From: Sphingobacterium faecale
Lineage (GTDB): Bacteria > Bacteroidota > Bacteroidia > Sphingobacteriales > Sphingobacteriaceae
Direction of reading: 5' to 3'
NCBI RefSeq assembly: GCF_016746095.1
Contig: NZ_JAERTY010000003.1
Span: 434,001-498,000 of the forward strand
Length of the DNA stretch: 64,000 bases
The notes beneath the pieces were generated by a model. It was not told the origin of the DNA. It did no database searches and saw only the letters and a list, made by a program, of their open reading frames with translations. Below are positions 1 through 8,371 of the stretch, one piece after another. Numbering within the stretch: the first letter of the stretch is position 1; the number at the start of each line of letters is the position of its first letter. The position numbers were made by a program, and so were the translations under genes.

Positions 1-994
1 CAGAGACACAAATACCTGCCCACAGTAGCGTGACTAGCATCAAAACTTTAATATTCCCAAAAAGCTTAGCTAAATAAGACATCACATAAGCGCCTATAAT
101 AGCAACCAGCTGAATTAAAATAATAGTAATAATGAGTGATTCCTGCTCGAGATCGAGCTCTTTCTGTCCAAACATCGTCGCTACAACCATAATGGTCTGT
201 ACGCCCACAGAATTAAAAAAATAAGCCGGCAAAAACCGCTTTATTCCTTTATTAAGTCGTATCTGCTCCCAAACACTTAAAAATTCAGTTCTCACCCTTT
301 CAAAAATTCTTTTTCCCGAAGCATGATCCGAGGGTTGATTATTGGGCAATACGCGAAAAGGGATCATCGAAAATCCCAGCCACCAAATACCGACCAACAA
401 GAAAGACAGACGAGCCGGGAAAGATCCATCCTCTATTCCAAACCATTCTGGTTTCAATACAAAAACAAAGCAGATAACCTGAATAGTGACACAGCCTACA
501 TAACCGTAAGCAAATCCCTTTGCACTTACCGCATCCTGCTGATCCGGTGTCGCAATCACCGGTAGGTAAGAATTATTGACAGCTACACCTCCGATATAAC
601 CCATAGCGGCTAGTGTAAAACACACGATGCCCCACTCCAAAGTATCCAGCTTGAAAAAGAAAAGTCCCATACAGGCGAAGGCTCCGATATACGTAAAGGC
701 CTTCATCACCTGCATCTTTCGACCATTAGCATCCGCATGTGCAGAGAGAAACGGCAAAGCTAAAACCATAACAAGATAGGCAAAGGCCAGGGCATAATTG
801 GAGAGCACCGTATTGATGACTTCAAATCCAAAAAACTGAACCCAATCGTCACCCACGGATTTTGAAGTCGTAATAGCGATATAGTATATCGGAAATATGG
901 TGGAAGTAATAACAAGATTATAAGCTGAATTGGCCCAATCAAACATGGCCCAAGAACGAATCATCTTCTTGTCATTCTTTATAAGATCTTGCAT
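1..994 (-). CDS. MFS transporter, UMF1/Atg22-like (3' end outside window)
   Basis: The reading frame is open from an ATG at 994 to the window edge, giving 331 codons with the C-terminus missing. The N-terminus carries RSWAMFDWANSAYN, which resembles the WxxYDWANSAY signature of the UMF1 (Atg22-like) branch of the major facilitator superfamily. At least eight hydrophobic segments follow, with a charged loop between the two halves containing a KRIFERVR stretch. This is therefore an inner-membrane secondary transporter; the substrate cannot be told from sequence. It lies 41 bp downstream of the dacB-like gene on the same strand and could be co-transcribed with it. I see no own consensus promoter in the 41 bp gap. 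Confidence 0.85.
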   Translation of the reverse strand, partial: MQDLIKNDKKMIRSWAMFDWANSAYNLVITSTIFPIYYIAITTSKSVGDDWVQFFGFEVINTVLSNYALAFAYLVMVLALPFLSAHADANGRKMQVMKAFTYIGAFACMGLFFFKLDTLEWGIVCFTLAAMGYIGGVAVNNSYLPVIATPDQQDAVSAKGFAYGYVGCVTIQVICFVFVLKPEWFGIEDGSFPARLSFLLVGIWWLGFSMIPFRVLPNNQPSDHASGKRIFERVRTEFLSVWEQIRLNKGIKRFLPAYFFNSVGVQTIMVVATMFGQKELDLEQESLIITIILIQLVAIIGAYVMSYLAKLFGNIKVLMLVTLLWAGICVS

Positions 995-1035
995 ATTAAA
1001 AATTGACTAGCGAATATAGCAATTGTTAAGAAATA

Positions 1036-2358
1036 TTAATAATTCTGGCGAATAAAGGTCATGATCTTCACCATTTCCTTACGGATATTAGAAGTACTCG
1101 TGATAAAATTATTATTCAAAAAAGAGAATGCATACCGTCGACCCGTCCGCGTAACAATATAGCCCGACTGGCAATGGACAGCATGTATAGTGCCTGTTTT
1201 AGCCCATACAAAAGGAGTTCCTTGATCTAGCGCGTAAGCATTTTTTAAAGTTCCATCCACTCCACCTGCAGGAAAAAACAAATAACGTTGATTTTCATCA
1301 GGTATCAATTTCTTTATCTCTAATAAAACTTGGATCATACTCCTTGGAGACACACTATTATACGTTGATAAGCCACTACCATCGCGCAATTCGATACTAT
1401 CTAAAAAATGACTATAATAAGTTTTGTGTATTTCAGTCCGTAGCGAATCCGTATAAAACCCTTGATAACGGATATCAGCGGCCACCATCGTCAAATGTTC
1501 AGCTAGAAAATTATCACTGGGAAGCATCATTTCTCGCAAAACATGGTTGCGAGGGGAGGAATATAAAGTTTTTATATCCGCTGGCTTTTCATAACCTGGC
1601 AAAGCCTCTATGGGTCTATGTAAGGTATCTTGTAATAGCTTTACCAGCAAACTATCCGACCAAATAAAAGGTTTGCTTGAACCGTATCCAGATGGAACAC
1701 TTAACGCACTCCTATCAAACCGATTCGAATTAAGTGCTCTAGTAACCGAAAAATACTTACTGGATCTGTCACTGATTCCAACTGTTGTATTAAAATAACT
1801 CGGAATAGCTATTAAATCTTTACCACTAGCCTTAAATCTCACCACATTACCATAAATAGGAAAACTAGCAACCTCAGGCTGGTAGTCATAGGCATAATCC
1901 TCAATAGCCCATCCCTCTCGGTAAGCAGGTTCAGAGGAAGACTGAGGAACATAATAAAGATACTTAGCTTCAGCGGAATGCAAAAAATCATACACCCGTC
2001 TGGTATCTAACTTAGGATGTAAAAAAGTTGGATCGCCTGTCCCCCAGAAGATAAGCGAATCCCCTCGCTGTACATATTGAATACCGGGAATAGAGTCACC
2101 TATGGTTTTCAATGCCGTAAACAGTGTGAATACTTTCGTATTAGAAGCAGGTGTAAAGTGCTGATCCTCTTGTTTCCCAAAGACAAACCTACTGCTATCC
2201 AAGTCATAAAGACTAAACCCAAAATGATGCTTGGGTAATATAACTGACTTAGCAAATTGATCTTCTAACAATGAAAAATCTTGTGCTTTGGCCAAATTTA
2301 GGATAAATAAATACCAGACCAGAATAGGCGCTATAAAATAAGGAAGATAACTTTTCAT
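1036..2358 (-). CDS. dacB: D-alanyl-D-alanine carboxypeptidase/endopeptidase, S13 family (PBP4/DacB type)
   Basis: 440 residues. An N-terminal hydrophobic signal ends at AKAQ (about residue 26), so the protein is exported to the periplasm. The three penicillin-binding motifs are visible in order: SxxK as SNTK at 72-75 (nucleophile Ser72), SxN as SDN at 281-283 and KTG at 387-389. The wide spacing between the first two motifs is typical of peptidase family S13, where an extra domain is inserted. Expected role: removal of the terminal D-Ala and cleavage of DD-crosslinks in peptidoglycan. The start is an ATG directly before a signal peptide. It follows the symporter on the same strand but behind a strong terminator, so it should have its own promoter. 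Confidence 0.92.
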   Translation of the reverse strand: MKSYLPYFIAPILVWYLFILNLAKAQDFSLLEDQFAKSVILPKHHFGFSLYDLDSSRFVFGKQEDQHFTPASNTKVFTLFTALKTIGDSIPGIQYVQRGDSLIFWGTGDPTFLHPKLDTRRVYDFLHSAEAKYLYYVPQSSSEPAYREGWAIEDYAYDYQPEVASFPIYGNVVRFKASGKDLIAIPSYFNTTVGISDRSSKYFSVTRALNSNRFDRSALSVPSGYGSSKPFIWSDSLLVKLLQDTLHRPIEALPGYEKPADIKTLYSSPRNHVLREMMLPSDNFLAEHLTMVAADIRYQGFYTDSLRTEIHKTYYSHFLDSIELRDGSGLSTYNSVSPRSMIQVLLEIKKLIPDENQRYLFFPAGGVDGTLKNAYALDQGTPFVWAKTGTIHAVHCQSGYIVTRTGRRYAFSFLNNNFITSTSNIRKEMVKIMTFIRQNY

Positions 2359-2370
2359 TTTAGAAAGATA

Positions 2371-2423
2371 AAAAAAAACCTTACGTTTTACAACTATAAC
2401 CAGATATAGAGCAAAACGTAAGG
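2371..2423 (-). terminator. Rho-independent terminator of the symporter gene
   Basis: On the minus strand a perfect 11-bp stem (CCTTACGTTTT with AAAACGTAAGG) encloses a loop that itself holds a 5-bp stem, and is followed by a run of eight T (2371-2378). It lies 70 bp beyond the stop codon of the symporter and just upstream of the dacB-like start. Confidence 0.85.
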
Positions 2424-2493
2424 AATAGTATAGCGAAATGGTCCGATTCGTCCAAGTCAGCTTCTGGCGACCTTAGATGCGCAGACCAAAGAT

Positions 2494-3939
2494 CTAGTTA
2501 GCATCTTCTAAAAACTTTGGATTTTGCGAAGCTGTTTCGTCAAACTCCCCCTCCCACTTCGCTACCACCACAGTTGCTAAACAGTTACCGATTACATTGA
2601 CTGAAGTGCGGGCCATATCCATCAACTCATCAATACCAAGAATAGCGGCAATAACGAAAGTCGGCAAGCCAAACTGATCTGCCGTAGCTATCAAAACGAT
2701 TAGAGATGCCCTAGGAACGGCTGCTACACCTTTTGACGTAATCATCAACGTAAATGCGATCAACAACTGTTGCCCAATACTCAAATCAATACCCGCGGCC
2801 TGGGCGACAAATATAGAAGCCAAGGACAAATAGAGCGATGTACCATCTAAATTAAAACTATAGCCAGTAGGAATAACAAAAGATACTATTTTACGTGGAA
2901 CACCAAATTTCTCCATATTCTCCATGGCTTTGGGAAGCGCAGCATCAGAGCTTGTTGTAGCAAAAGCAATAGATACCGGTTCTTTTATCGCATTTATAAA
3001 TTGTTTTACAGGTACCTTAAGGTATAAAGCAACAGGGAAAAGAACCAACAAAACAAACACTATCAATGCAATATAAAGACTCATCAATAGCATAAAGAGA
3101 TTCTTCAAAATATCTACTCCTAAATGTCCAACGGTATAAGCCATGGCAGCCCCCACACCTATCGGTGCAAATAACATAACGAGGTTGGTAAACTTGAACA
3201 TGGCCTCTGAGAGACTCTCTGTGAAATCAACAAGCGGCTTTCGCTTCCTTTCATTAACCATAGCCAATCCTATACCAAACAAAACACCGAAAATAACAAT
3301 CTGCAAGACCTTATTCTCATACACCGATTTTACAATATTTTCGGGAAAAGTATCCCGAATAAAAGCGTTGAATTTATATACTCCATGTACATTTTCCGAA
3401 ATGTGGTCCAATACCTTTTGATCTGCGTCAGTGACCGCTGAAGTTGTGGGCAATTCCTCATGAGGCATATGCTCAATATCGACACCAATCCCTGCCTTGG
3501 TAATATTAATCACAGCCAAGCCAATAAAAATAGCACATGTCGTGGCACAGAAAAAATAAAGCATCGACTTCCAGGCCATACGTCCCACAGATTTCAAATC
3601 CGAATGTCCTGCGATACCAAACACCAATGTAGCAAACAAGATGGGCCCCACAATAGTCTTGACAAGCTTGATAAATCCTTGACTGAGCGGATGCATAGCT
3701 ATTGCTAAATCAGGAAAATCCAGACCAACAAAAACCCCTAAAATCAAACAAGTCAATATCCAGGTTGTTAGATTCCTCCTTGTTACTGCATTCACGATCA
3801 ATACCAGTGCACTTAGCCAACGGACCCCCATCATGACCGAAGGAGAAACACCAAATAAATCAAATTCGTAGAATAGAGTTATAATTATCGCAATAGTTAT
3901 TGTAACGAGCGTTACAAAACCTACATTTTTTTTTGACAT
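2494..3939 (-). CDS. Dicarboxylate/amino acid:cation symporter (DAACS, GltP/DctA type)
   Basis: 481 residues. From about residue 60 the protein follows the sodium:dicarboxylate symporter fold. The conserved serine-rich hairpin is visible as ATTSSDAALP, followed by SFNLDGTSLY, and the C-terminal transport helix contains DELMDMARTSVNVIGN, whose Asp and Asn contact the substrate and cation in this family. It should import C4-dicarboxylates or glutamate/aspartate with Na+ or H+ across the inner membrane. The N-terminus has about 60 extra residues with two more hydrophobic segments (about 7-28 and 36-54), making it longer than the usual 400-430 residues. A perfect promoter lies 41 bp upstream of the ATG and a terminator lies downstream, so this is a single-gene transcript. 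Confidence 0.93.
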   Translation of the reverse strand: MSKKNVGFVTLVTITIAIIITLFYEFDLFGVSPSVMMGVRWLSALVLIVNAVTRRNLTTWILTCLILGVFVGLDFPDLAIAMHPLSQGFIKLVKTIVGPILFATLVFGIAGHSDLKSVGRMAWKSMLYFFCATTCAIFIGLAVINITKAGIGVDIEHMPHEELPTTSAVTDADQKVLDHISENVHGVYKFNAFIRDTFPENIVKSVYENKVLQIVIFGVLFGIGLAMVNERKRKPLVDFTESLSEAMFKFTNLVMLFAPIGVGAAMAYTVGHLGVDILKNLFMLLMSLYIALIVFVLLVLFPVALYLKVPVKQFINAIKEPVSIAFATTSSDAALPKAMENMEKFGVPRKIVSFVIPTGYSFNLDGTSLYLSLASIFVAQAAGIDLSIGQQLLIAFTLMITSKGVAAVPRASLIVLIATADQFGLPTFVIAAILGIDELMDMARTSVNVIGNCLATVVVAKWEGEFDETASQNPKFLEDAN

Positions 3940-3979
3940 CTATTAATAATATTTGTGATTACATAATTTATGATTACGA

Positions 3980-4010
3980 CAAAAATATAAAAATAGAAAG
4001 GCTTAGCAAA
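3980..4010 (-). promoter_or_regulatory. Bacteroidetes-type promoter of the symporter
   Basis: On the minus strand TTTG (4007-4010), exactly 19 bp, then TATTTTTG (3980-3987). This is a full match to TTTG-N19-TAnnTTTG. Predicted start of transcription is about 3975, giving a leader of about 36 nt. Confidence 0.8.
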
Positions 4011-4032
4011 TAAATTTTGATAGAAAGGCAAC

Positions 4033-4061
4033 AAAAAAAGCACGACTGCTAAGTCATGCTT
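4033..4061 (-). terminator. Rho-independent terminator of the ferredoxin gene
   Basis: Minus strand: 10-bp stem (AAGCATGACT with AGTCGTGCTT, one G-U), 4-nt loop, then seven T. It lies 27 bp beyond the ferredoxin stop codon. Confidence 0.88.
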
Positions 4062-4087
4062 TTCACTATCTTTCGATATTTGTATTT

Positions 4088-4438
4088 TTATTCAGCGTGC
4101 AACCAAGCCTTTTTCGCTAATAGCTCTTCTTCCGACTCAACCACATCTTCATCCTCCACACAACAGTCTACAGGACATACCGCAGCACATTGCGGTTCAT
4201 CATGAAAACCGACACATTCTGTACATTTATCCGATACAATATAATAGACTTCATCAGAAACAGCATCCTGCGACGCAGCAGCATCAATAGTAACACCATC
4301 TCCAAAATCAATTACTCCATCCAAAGCCGTACCGTCAGCAAATTTCCAAGGTACCCCCGCATCATATATTGCATTATTTGGGCATTCCGGTTCACACGCG
4401 CCGCAATTAATACATTCATCTGTAATTTTTATCGCCAT
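4088..4438 (-). CDS. 2[4Fe-4S] ferredoxin
   Basis: 116 residues. The first cluster motif is C9-x2-C12-x2-C15-x3-C19-P. The second is C72-x2-C75-x8-C84-x3-C88-P, with C92 and C93 following, which is the long-loop pattern of Allochromatium-type 2[4Fe-4S] ferredoxins. About 45 mostly acidic residues separate the two motifs and the C-terminus is acidic, so this is a small cytoplasmic electron carrier. The partner enzyme is not shown by sequence. The gene is divergent from an acyl-CoA reductase, with 165 bp between the starts. It has its own promoter element and terminator. Confidence 0.93.
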   Translation of the reverse strand: MAIKITDECINCGACEPECPNNAIYDAGVPWKFADGTALDGVIDFGDGVTIDAAASQDAVSDEVYYIVSDKCTECVGFHDEPQCAAVCPVDCCVEDEDVVESEEELLAKKAWLHAE

Positions 4439-4480
4439 TTATAACCTCACAATTATAATAAATAAACTAATTTTGTACGT

Positions 4481-4488
4481 CAAAGGTA
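4481..4488 (-). promoter_or_regulatory. -7 element upstream of ferredoxin
   Basis: Minus strand TACCTTTG matches TAnnTTTG. No clear TTTG lies at the -33 position, so only half of the promoter is supported. Predicted leader about 38 nt. Confidence 0.5.
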
Positions 4489-4603
4489 AATATTGGATTT
4501 ATAAATAGCGAAAAAAAAGTATACAACTTTAGTCGTTTATCCAATTATTTGACATTACAAAGATAAACGAAATATTCATCAGAACGATTCTAAATAATAT
4601 ATT

Positions 4604-5617
4604 TTGACAAAGCAAGAACGGATAGCAGCCTTTGCTAAATTAGGAGAATGGTTAACCCATCCCGACACAGAAACAACTGAGAAAACAGCTCAATTTCACC
4701 ATAAAAACCCTTGGTATACAGCAGATAATGTGCTGCGTCAGATGAATGCCATAGGACATCAACTCACCCCCGAAAAATTGAATGCTTGGATCCAAGATTA
4801 TACCGCGCAGGATTCCGATAAAACCGTAGGTCTTGTTTTAGCTGGCAATCTTCCTCTAGTTGGGTTCCATGATATACTTTCCTGCTTGATCATGGGGTTT
4901 CATGTACAAGTAAAGCTTTCCTCGGACGATGCTGGACTCACGCCTTTTGTGATCAGTCAATTAATTCGAATATGCCCTTCGTTTAAAGATAAAATCCAAG
5001 AGGTCGACAAACTGACGAACTATGACCTTGTCATTGCGACAGGCTCCAATAATTCAGCGCGATATTTCGAGTATTATTTTGGTAAAAAACCGCATATTAT
5101 ACGAAAAAACAGAAATGCTGTCGCCGTACTTACCGGGCAAGAGACCCCTCAGGAACTTACAGCTTTAGGGTCAGATATTTTTGATTATTTCGGTCTGGGA
5201 TGCAGATCCGTATCCAAACTTTATATCCCCAAGAACTATCCCATTGCCAACTTTTTTGAGGCAATTGAGCAATTCAGCCCTATCAGAGAACATTTCAAAT
5301 ACAACAACAACTACGACTATAATAAATCCATCTATCTCATCAATAAAGACAAACACTACGACAATGGTTTTTTGTTATTGAAAGAAGACAATACCCTTTC
5401 TTCTCCTTTAGCTGTTGTATTCTATGAAGAGTATAACAATACGGACCAATTAATAGCCGCTATTGAAGGACAAAAAGATAACATTCAGTGTGTAGTTTGT
5501 CAACAAGACCTGCAGATTTCACCACCGCTTTTTAGATTGGGAAGAAGTCAGCACCCTGCTCTTAATGACTATGCGGATGGGGTAAATACCCTTGATTTCT
5601 TAGCACAACGCCAATAA
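4604..5617 (+). CDS. LuxC-like acyl-CoA reductase family protein
   Basis: 337 residues. The protein resembles the LuxC/acyl-CoA reductase (aldehyde dehydrogenase superfamily) group. Visible features are the nucleotide-binding stretch VGLVLAGNLPLVGFHD (75-90) and a putative catalytic cysteine C200 in YFGLGCRSV. Members reduce fatty acyl-CoA to aldehyde; the physiological role in non-luminous Bacteroidetes is not settled. The start is a TTG at 4604: an in-frame TAA at 4595-4597 lies just upstream and there is no suitable ATG, so TTG (or the ATT before it) must be used. The next gene starts 35 bp downstream. The divergent neighbour is a ferredoxin, a plausible but unproven redox partner. Confidence 0.82.
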   Translation: MTKQERIAAFAKLGEWLTHPDTETTEKTAQFHHKNPWYTADNVLRQMNAIGHQLTPEKLNAWIQDYTAQDSDKTVGLVLAGNLPLVGFHDILSCLIMGFHVQVKLSSDDAGLTPFVISQLIRICPSFKDKIQEVDKLTNYDLVIATGSNNSARYFEYYFGKKPHIIRKNRNAVAVLTGQETPQELTALGSDIFDYFGLGCRSVSKLYIPKNYPIANFFEAIEQFSPIREHFKYNNNYDYNKSIYLINKDKHYDNGFLLLKEDNTLSSPLAVVFYEEYNNTDQLIAAIEGQKDNIQCVVCQQDLQISPPLFRLGRSQHPALNDYADGVNTLDFLAQRQ

Positions 5618-5640
5618 TTCTTTAATTTGAAAAAAAAAAT

Positions 5641-5648
5641 TAACTTTG
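5641..5648 (+). promoter_or_regulatory. -7 element abutting the start of the 67-aa gene
   Basis: TAACTTTG matches TAnnTTTG. Its final G is separated by exactly 4 nt from the ATG at 5653. By the usual geometry of these promoters the transcript would begin at or next to the A of the start codon, i.e. a leaderless mRNA. No good -33 element is present. Confidence 0.4.
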
Positions 5649-5652
5649 TTTT

Positions 5653-5856
5653 ATGTATGTAATAAAAGTAAAAGGTGTCGCTAAAATACCCGACTATGTC
5701 CAATTGCGAGACGATTCGTTTACTTTGTTAGCGTATTTCCGAGTAGATCGACCAGATAAATCTCTTGACAAAATTGGATTAGGTGATAAAGCCGAACAGA
5801 TTATGCAATTGGTCAACGAATTGCCCTTTGGTCAAATTAAGAAAATAGAACTTTAA
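5653..5856 (+). CDS. Conserved-looking hypothetical protein, 67 aa
   Basis: I do not recognise this 67-residue protein. It begins MYVIKVKGVAKIP and is predicted soluble, with alternating beta-strand-like segments followed by a helix (about 40-57), and no signal peptide or membrane segment. Codon use matches the neighbours. It stops 3 bp before the ATG of the FtsE-like ATPase, so translational coupling is likely and favours a real gene. An accessory role for the ATPase is only an inference from position. Confidence 0.72.
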   Translation: MYVIKVKGVAKIPDYVQLRDDSFTLLAYFRVDRPDKSLDKIGLGDKAEQIMQLVNELPFGQIKKIEL

Positions 5857-5859
5857 TAG

Positions 5860-6540
5860 ATGGCACAAAATACTGTAATAAGACTAAGAAACGTAGATAT
5901 ATACCAACAAAAACATTTGGTTTTGTCCGATGTCAATCTGGAAATTGCTCAAGGAGAATTCCTTTACCTTATCGGGCAATCCGGAACAGGAAAAAGTAGT
6001 TTATTAAAGATTATCTATGGTGATCTTTATATCGCAAACGGAGAAGGCTTGGTCGCCGGATTTGATTTGAAAAAGCTACGGGAGTCTGAAGTGCCTTTTC
6101 TGAGAAGAAAATTAGGCATTGTTTTTCAGGACTTCCATTTACTCAATGACCGTACCATAGAAAAGAACTTAGAGTTTGCTTTAAAAGCGACGGGATGGAC
6201 AGACAAAGGCTTGATTCAAAACCGCATGTTAGATGTATTGGAAAAAGTAGGTCTTCGTTCCAAATTAAAGAAAATGCCACATGAGCTATCTGGTGGGGAA
6301 CAGCAACGTGTCGTTATCGCACGTGCACTGCTTAATGATCCTGAAATCATTTTGGCGGATGAGCCAACAGGTAACCTAGATCCAGCCACTTCAGAAGAAA
6401 TCGTACTGTTACTCCGTGACATCGCTTCTTCAGGCACAGCCGTCCTCATGGCTACACATGATTATCAAATCATCCGTAACATGCCGGCACGCATTATCAA
6501 AACAGAAGACGGTGCCATGCATGACAATGTAAGCATTTAA
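5860..6540 (+). CDS. ftsE: ABC transporter ATP-binding protein, FtsE-like
   Basis: 226 residues, the usual size for FtsE. Walker A is GQSGTGKS (39-46), the Q-loop lies at FQD (89-91), the signature is LSGGEQQR (143-150) and Walker B is IILADEP (163-169). The LLxxRTIEKNLEFAL stretch after the Q-loop is typical of the FtsE/LolD group. In FtsEX this ATPase regulates cell-wall hydrolases at the division site together with the membrane protein FtsX. No FtsX-like permease is adjacent here, so its partner must be encoded elsewhere; LolD-like alternatives cannot be excluded. It follows the 67-aa gene with a 3-bp gap. Confidence 0.82.
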   Translation: MAQNTVIRLRNVDIYQQKHLVLSDVNLEIAQGEFLYLIGQSGTGKSSLLKIIYGDLYIANGEGLVAGFDLKKLRESEVPFLRRKLGIVFQDFHLLNDRTIEKNLEFALKATGWTDKGLIQNRMLDVLEKVGLRSKLKKMPHELSGGEQQRVVIARALLNDPEIILADEPTGNLDPATSEEIVLLLRDIASSGTAVLMATHDYQIIRNMPARIIKTEDGAMHDNVSI

Positions 6541-6596
6541 GGCAACTGACAAAACAGATCATAATCCGACACTTTGCATGTATTTATTTCAAAATA

Positions 6597-6639
6597 CTGA
6601 CAAGCTGTCGGATATTTTTATAATGGCAAATTTTTTGAA
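6597..6639 (+). promoter_or_regulatory. Putative heat-shock promoter of grpE-dnaJ: inverted repeat plus sigma-54-like -24/-12
   Basis: CTGACAAGCTGTC (6597-6609) contains the inverted repeat GACA-N3-TGTC. Fourteen bp further on lies TGGCAA-N5-TTGAA (6624-6639), which has the spacing of a sigma-54 promoter (TGGCAC-N5-TTGC). Predicted transcription start is about 6650, 30 nt before the ATG at 6680. The same arrangement with nearly the same spacing occurs upstream of htpG (15322-15363). Recognition by RpoN is an inference. Confidence 0.55.
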
Positions 6640-6679
6640 TACCATACGCAAGCTATTAACGCAGATAAAAAACAGGGTG

Positions 6680-7207
6680 ATGATGAACGAACAAGAACAT
6701 ATTCAAGACGAAAACTCAGCAAAAGACGACACGCAGCAAAACGAAGCTGCAGAATTATCTATGGAAGAGTCTTTAACCAATCAACTGGCAGAAGCTAACG
6801 ATAAGTTTGCTCGGTTGTTTGCCGAATTTGACAATTATAAAAAGAGAACGTCCAAAGAACGTGTAGAGTTAATACAAACTGCAGGGCAAGGAGTAATTTC
6901 CAAATTATTACCGGTATTGGATGATTTCGACCGCGCACTTGCCTCAATGAACAATGCACAAGATCTTGAGGCCATCAAACAAGGTGTAGAACTGGTAAAC
7001 AACAAGTTCAGAAAGCTCCTAGAAAATGAAGGTCTTAAAGAAATGGATACCACAGGACAACCTTTCGATGCCGATTTTCAAGAGGCAATAACAAGTATCC
7101 CTGCACCTTCCGAGGACTTAAAGAATAAAGTGGTAGATACCGTAGAAAAGGGATATTTTCTAAATGACAAAGTAATTCGTTTTGCTAAAGTAGTGATAGG
7201 ACAATAA
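6680..7207 (+). CDS. grpE: Nucleotide exchange factor GrpE
   Basis: 176 residues from the ATG at 6680 (the next codon is also ATG). An N-terminal acidic, Gln-rich tail precedes a long coiled coil (about 35-80) with the signature [19 protein letters not shown], followed by the C-terminal beta domain containing FDADFQEAI. GrpE drives ADP release from DnaK. The frame is open further upstream (ATGs at 6578 and 6623), but those would put the start inside or before the putative -24/-12 promoter, so I prefer 6680. The dnaJ gene follows after 13 bp, forming a grpE-dnaJ operon; dnaK is not in the window. Confidence 0.93.
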   Translation: MMNEQEHIQDENSAKDDTQQNEAAELSMEESLTNQLAEANDKFARLFAEFDNYKKRTSKERVELIQTAGQGVISKLLPVLDDFDRALASMNNAQDLEAIKQGVELVNNKFRKLLENEGLKEMDTTGQPFDADFQEAITSIPAPSEDLKNKVVDTVEKGYFLNDKVIRFAKVVIGQ

Positions 7208-7220
7208 GAATAGAAGAGGA

Positions 7221-8366
7221 ATGTCTAAGAGAGATTATTATGATGTACTTGGGGTATCGCGTCAAGCCGATGCAGCCGAGATAAAATCAGCTTACCGCAA
7301 ACTGGCTATTAAATATCACCCTGACAAGAATCCGGGAGACAAAGACGCTGAAGAAAACTTTAAAGAAGCCGCTGAAGCTTATGAAATACTAAGCAACCAA
7401 GAAAAAAAAGCACGATACGATCAGTTTGGCCACGCGGGCAACTCGGGTGGTTTTGGCGGTGGCGGCGGTATGAATATGGATGACATATTCAGCCAGTTCG
7501 GCGATATATTTGGCGGAGGCCATCCCTTTGAAAGCTTTTTTGGTGGAGGTTCTCGTTCCAGTGGCCGCCGTGTTCAAAAAGGAAGTAACCTACGAATCAA
7601 AGTAAAACTGACCCTAGAAGAGATTGCAAAAGGAACGGAGAAAAAGGTTAAAGTCAACAAACAAATTGTATGTACGACCTGTGATGGCTCCGGAGCTAAA
7701 GACAAGTCATCTTTTCATACTTGCAACACCTGTGGCGGTTCGGGTTCCGTAAGACGGGTCACCAATACTATCCTAGGCCAAATGCAAACGACAAGCACCT
7801 GTCCTACCTGTAACGGGGAAGGTGTAGAAATCACTGCTAAATGTACCACCTGTAAGGGAGATGGTCTGGAAAGAGGTGAAGAAACGATAACGATAAATAT
7901 TCCTGCAGGCGTAAGTGAAGGAATGCAGCTTTCCATGACAGGGAAAGGAAATGCAGCTCCTCGGGGAGGAATACCTGGAGATCTTATCATCTTGGTCGAA
8001 GAAGTACCACACGAATCACTGAAACGTGATGGTATCAATGTTATCTATGATCTTTACATCAATTTTGCAGATGCCGCTCTGGGCACCAGTGTAGAAGTCC
8101 CAACGATAGATGGCAAAGCGAAGATCAAAATAGATGCAGGAACACAAGGAGGAAAGATTCTAAGACTCAAAGGCAAAGGTATTCCTGAAGTAAACTCTTA
8201 CCATAAAGGAGATCAATTGATATATGTAAACATTTGGACTCCCAAAGCGGTCTCTTCGGAAGAGCGTGAAATCCTGGAGAAACTGAAAGGTTCGGCAAAT
8301 TTCAAACCACAACCTGGGAAATCGGAGAAATCATTCTTCGAAAGAATCAAAGAATATTTCGAATAA
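7221..8366 (+). CDS. dnaJ: Chaperone DnaJ
   Basis: 381 residues, full length. The J domain occupies residues 1-70 with the HPD tripeptide at 33-35 that stimulates DnaK ATPase. A Gly/Phe-rich linker follows (about 75-115). The zinc region has four CxxCxGxG-type repeats, seen as [24 protein letters not shown] and CTTCKGDG. The C-terminal substrate-binding domains complete a type I (class A) DnaJ. It is the second gene of the grpE-dnaJ operon and is followed by a strong terminator. Confidence 0.97.
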   Translation: MSKRDYYDVLGVSRQADAAEIKSAYRKLAIKYHPDKNPGDKDAEENFKEAAEAYEILSNQEKKARYDQFGHAGNSGGFGGGGGMNMDDIFSQFGDIFGGGHPFESFFGGGSRSSGRRVQKGSNLRIKVKLTLEEIAKGTEKKVKVNKQIVCTTCDGSGAKDKSSFHTCNTCGGSGSVRRVTNTILGQMQTTSTCPTCNGEGVEITAKCTTCKGDGLERGEETITINIPAGVSEGMQLSMTGKGNAAPRGGIPGDLIILVEEVPHESLKRDGINVIYDLYINFADAALGTSVEVPTIDGKAKIKIDAGTQGGKILRLKGKGIPEVNSYHKGDQLIYVNIWTPKAVSSEEREILEKLKGSANFKPQPGKSEKSFFERIKEYFE

Positions 8367-8371
8367 TCACG

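Noticed and set aside
6578..6679. Longer GrpE start at 6578 or 6623
   Set aside because: The extra residues are not GrpE-like and this region carries the putative -24/-12 promoter; the acidic GrpE N-terminus begins at 6680.
6541..6680. CIRCE element (HrcA operator) upstream of grpE
   Set aside because: No TTAGCACTC-N9-GAGTGCTAA-like sequence is present; the dyad that is present (GACA-N3-TGTC) is different and is reported separately.
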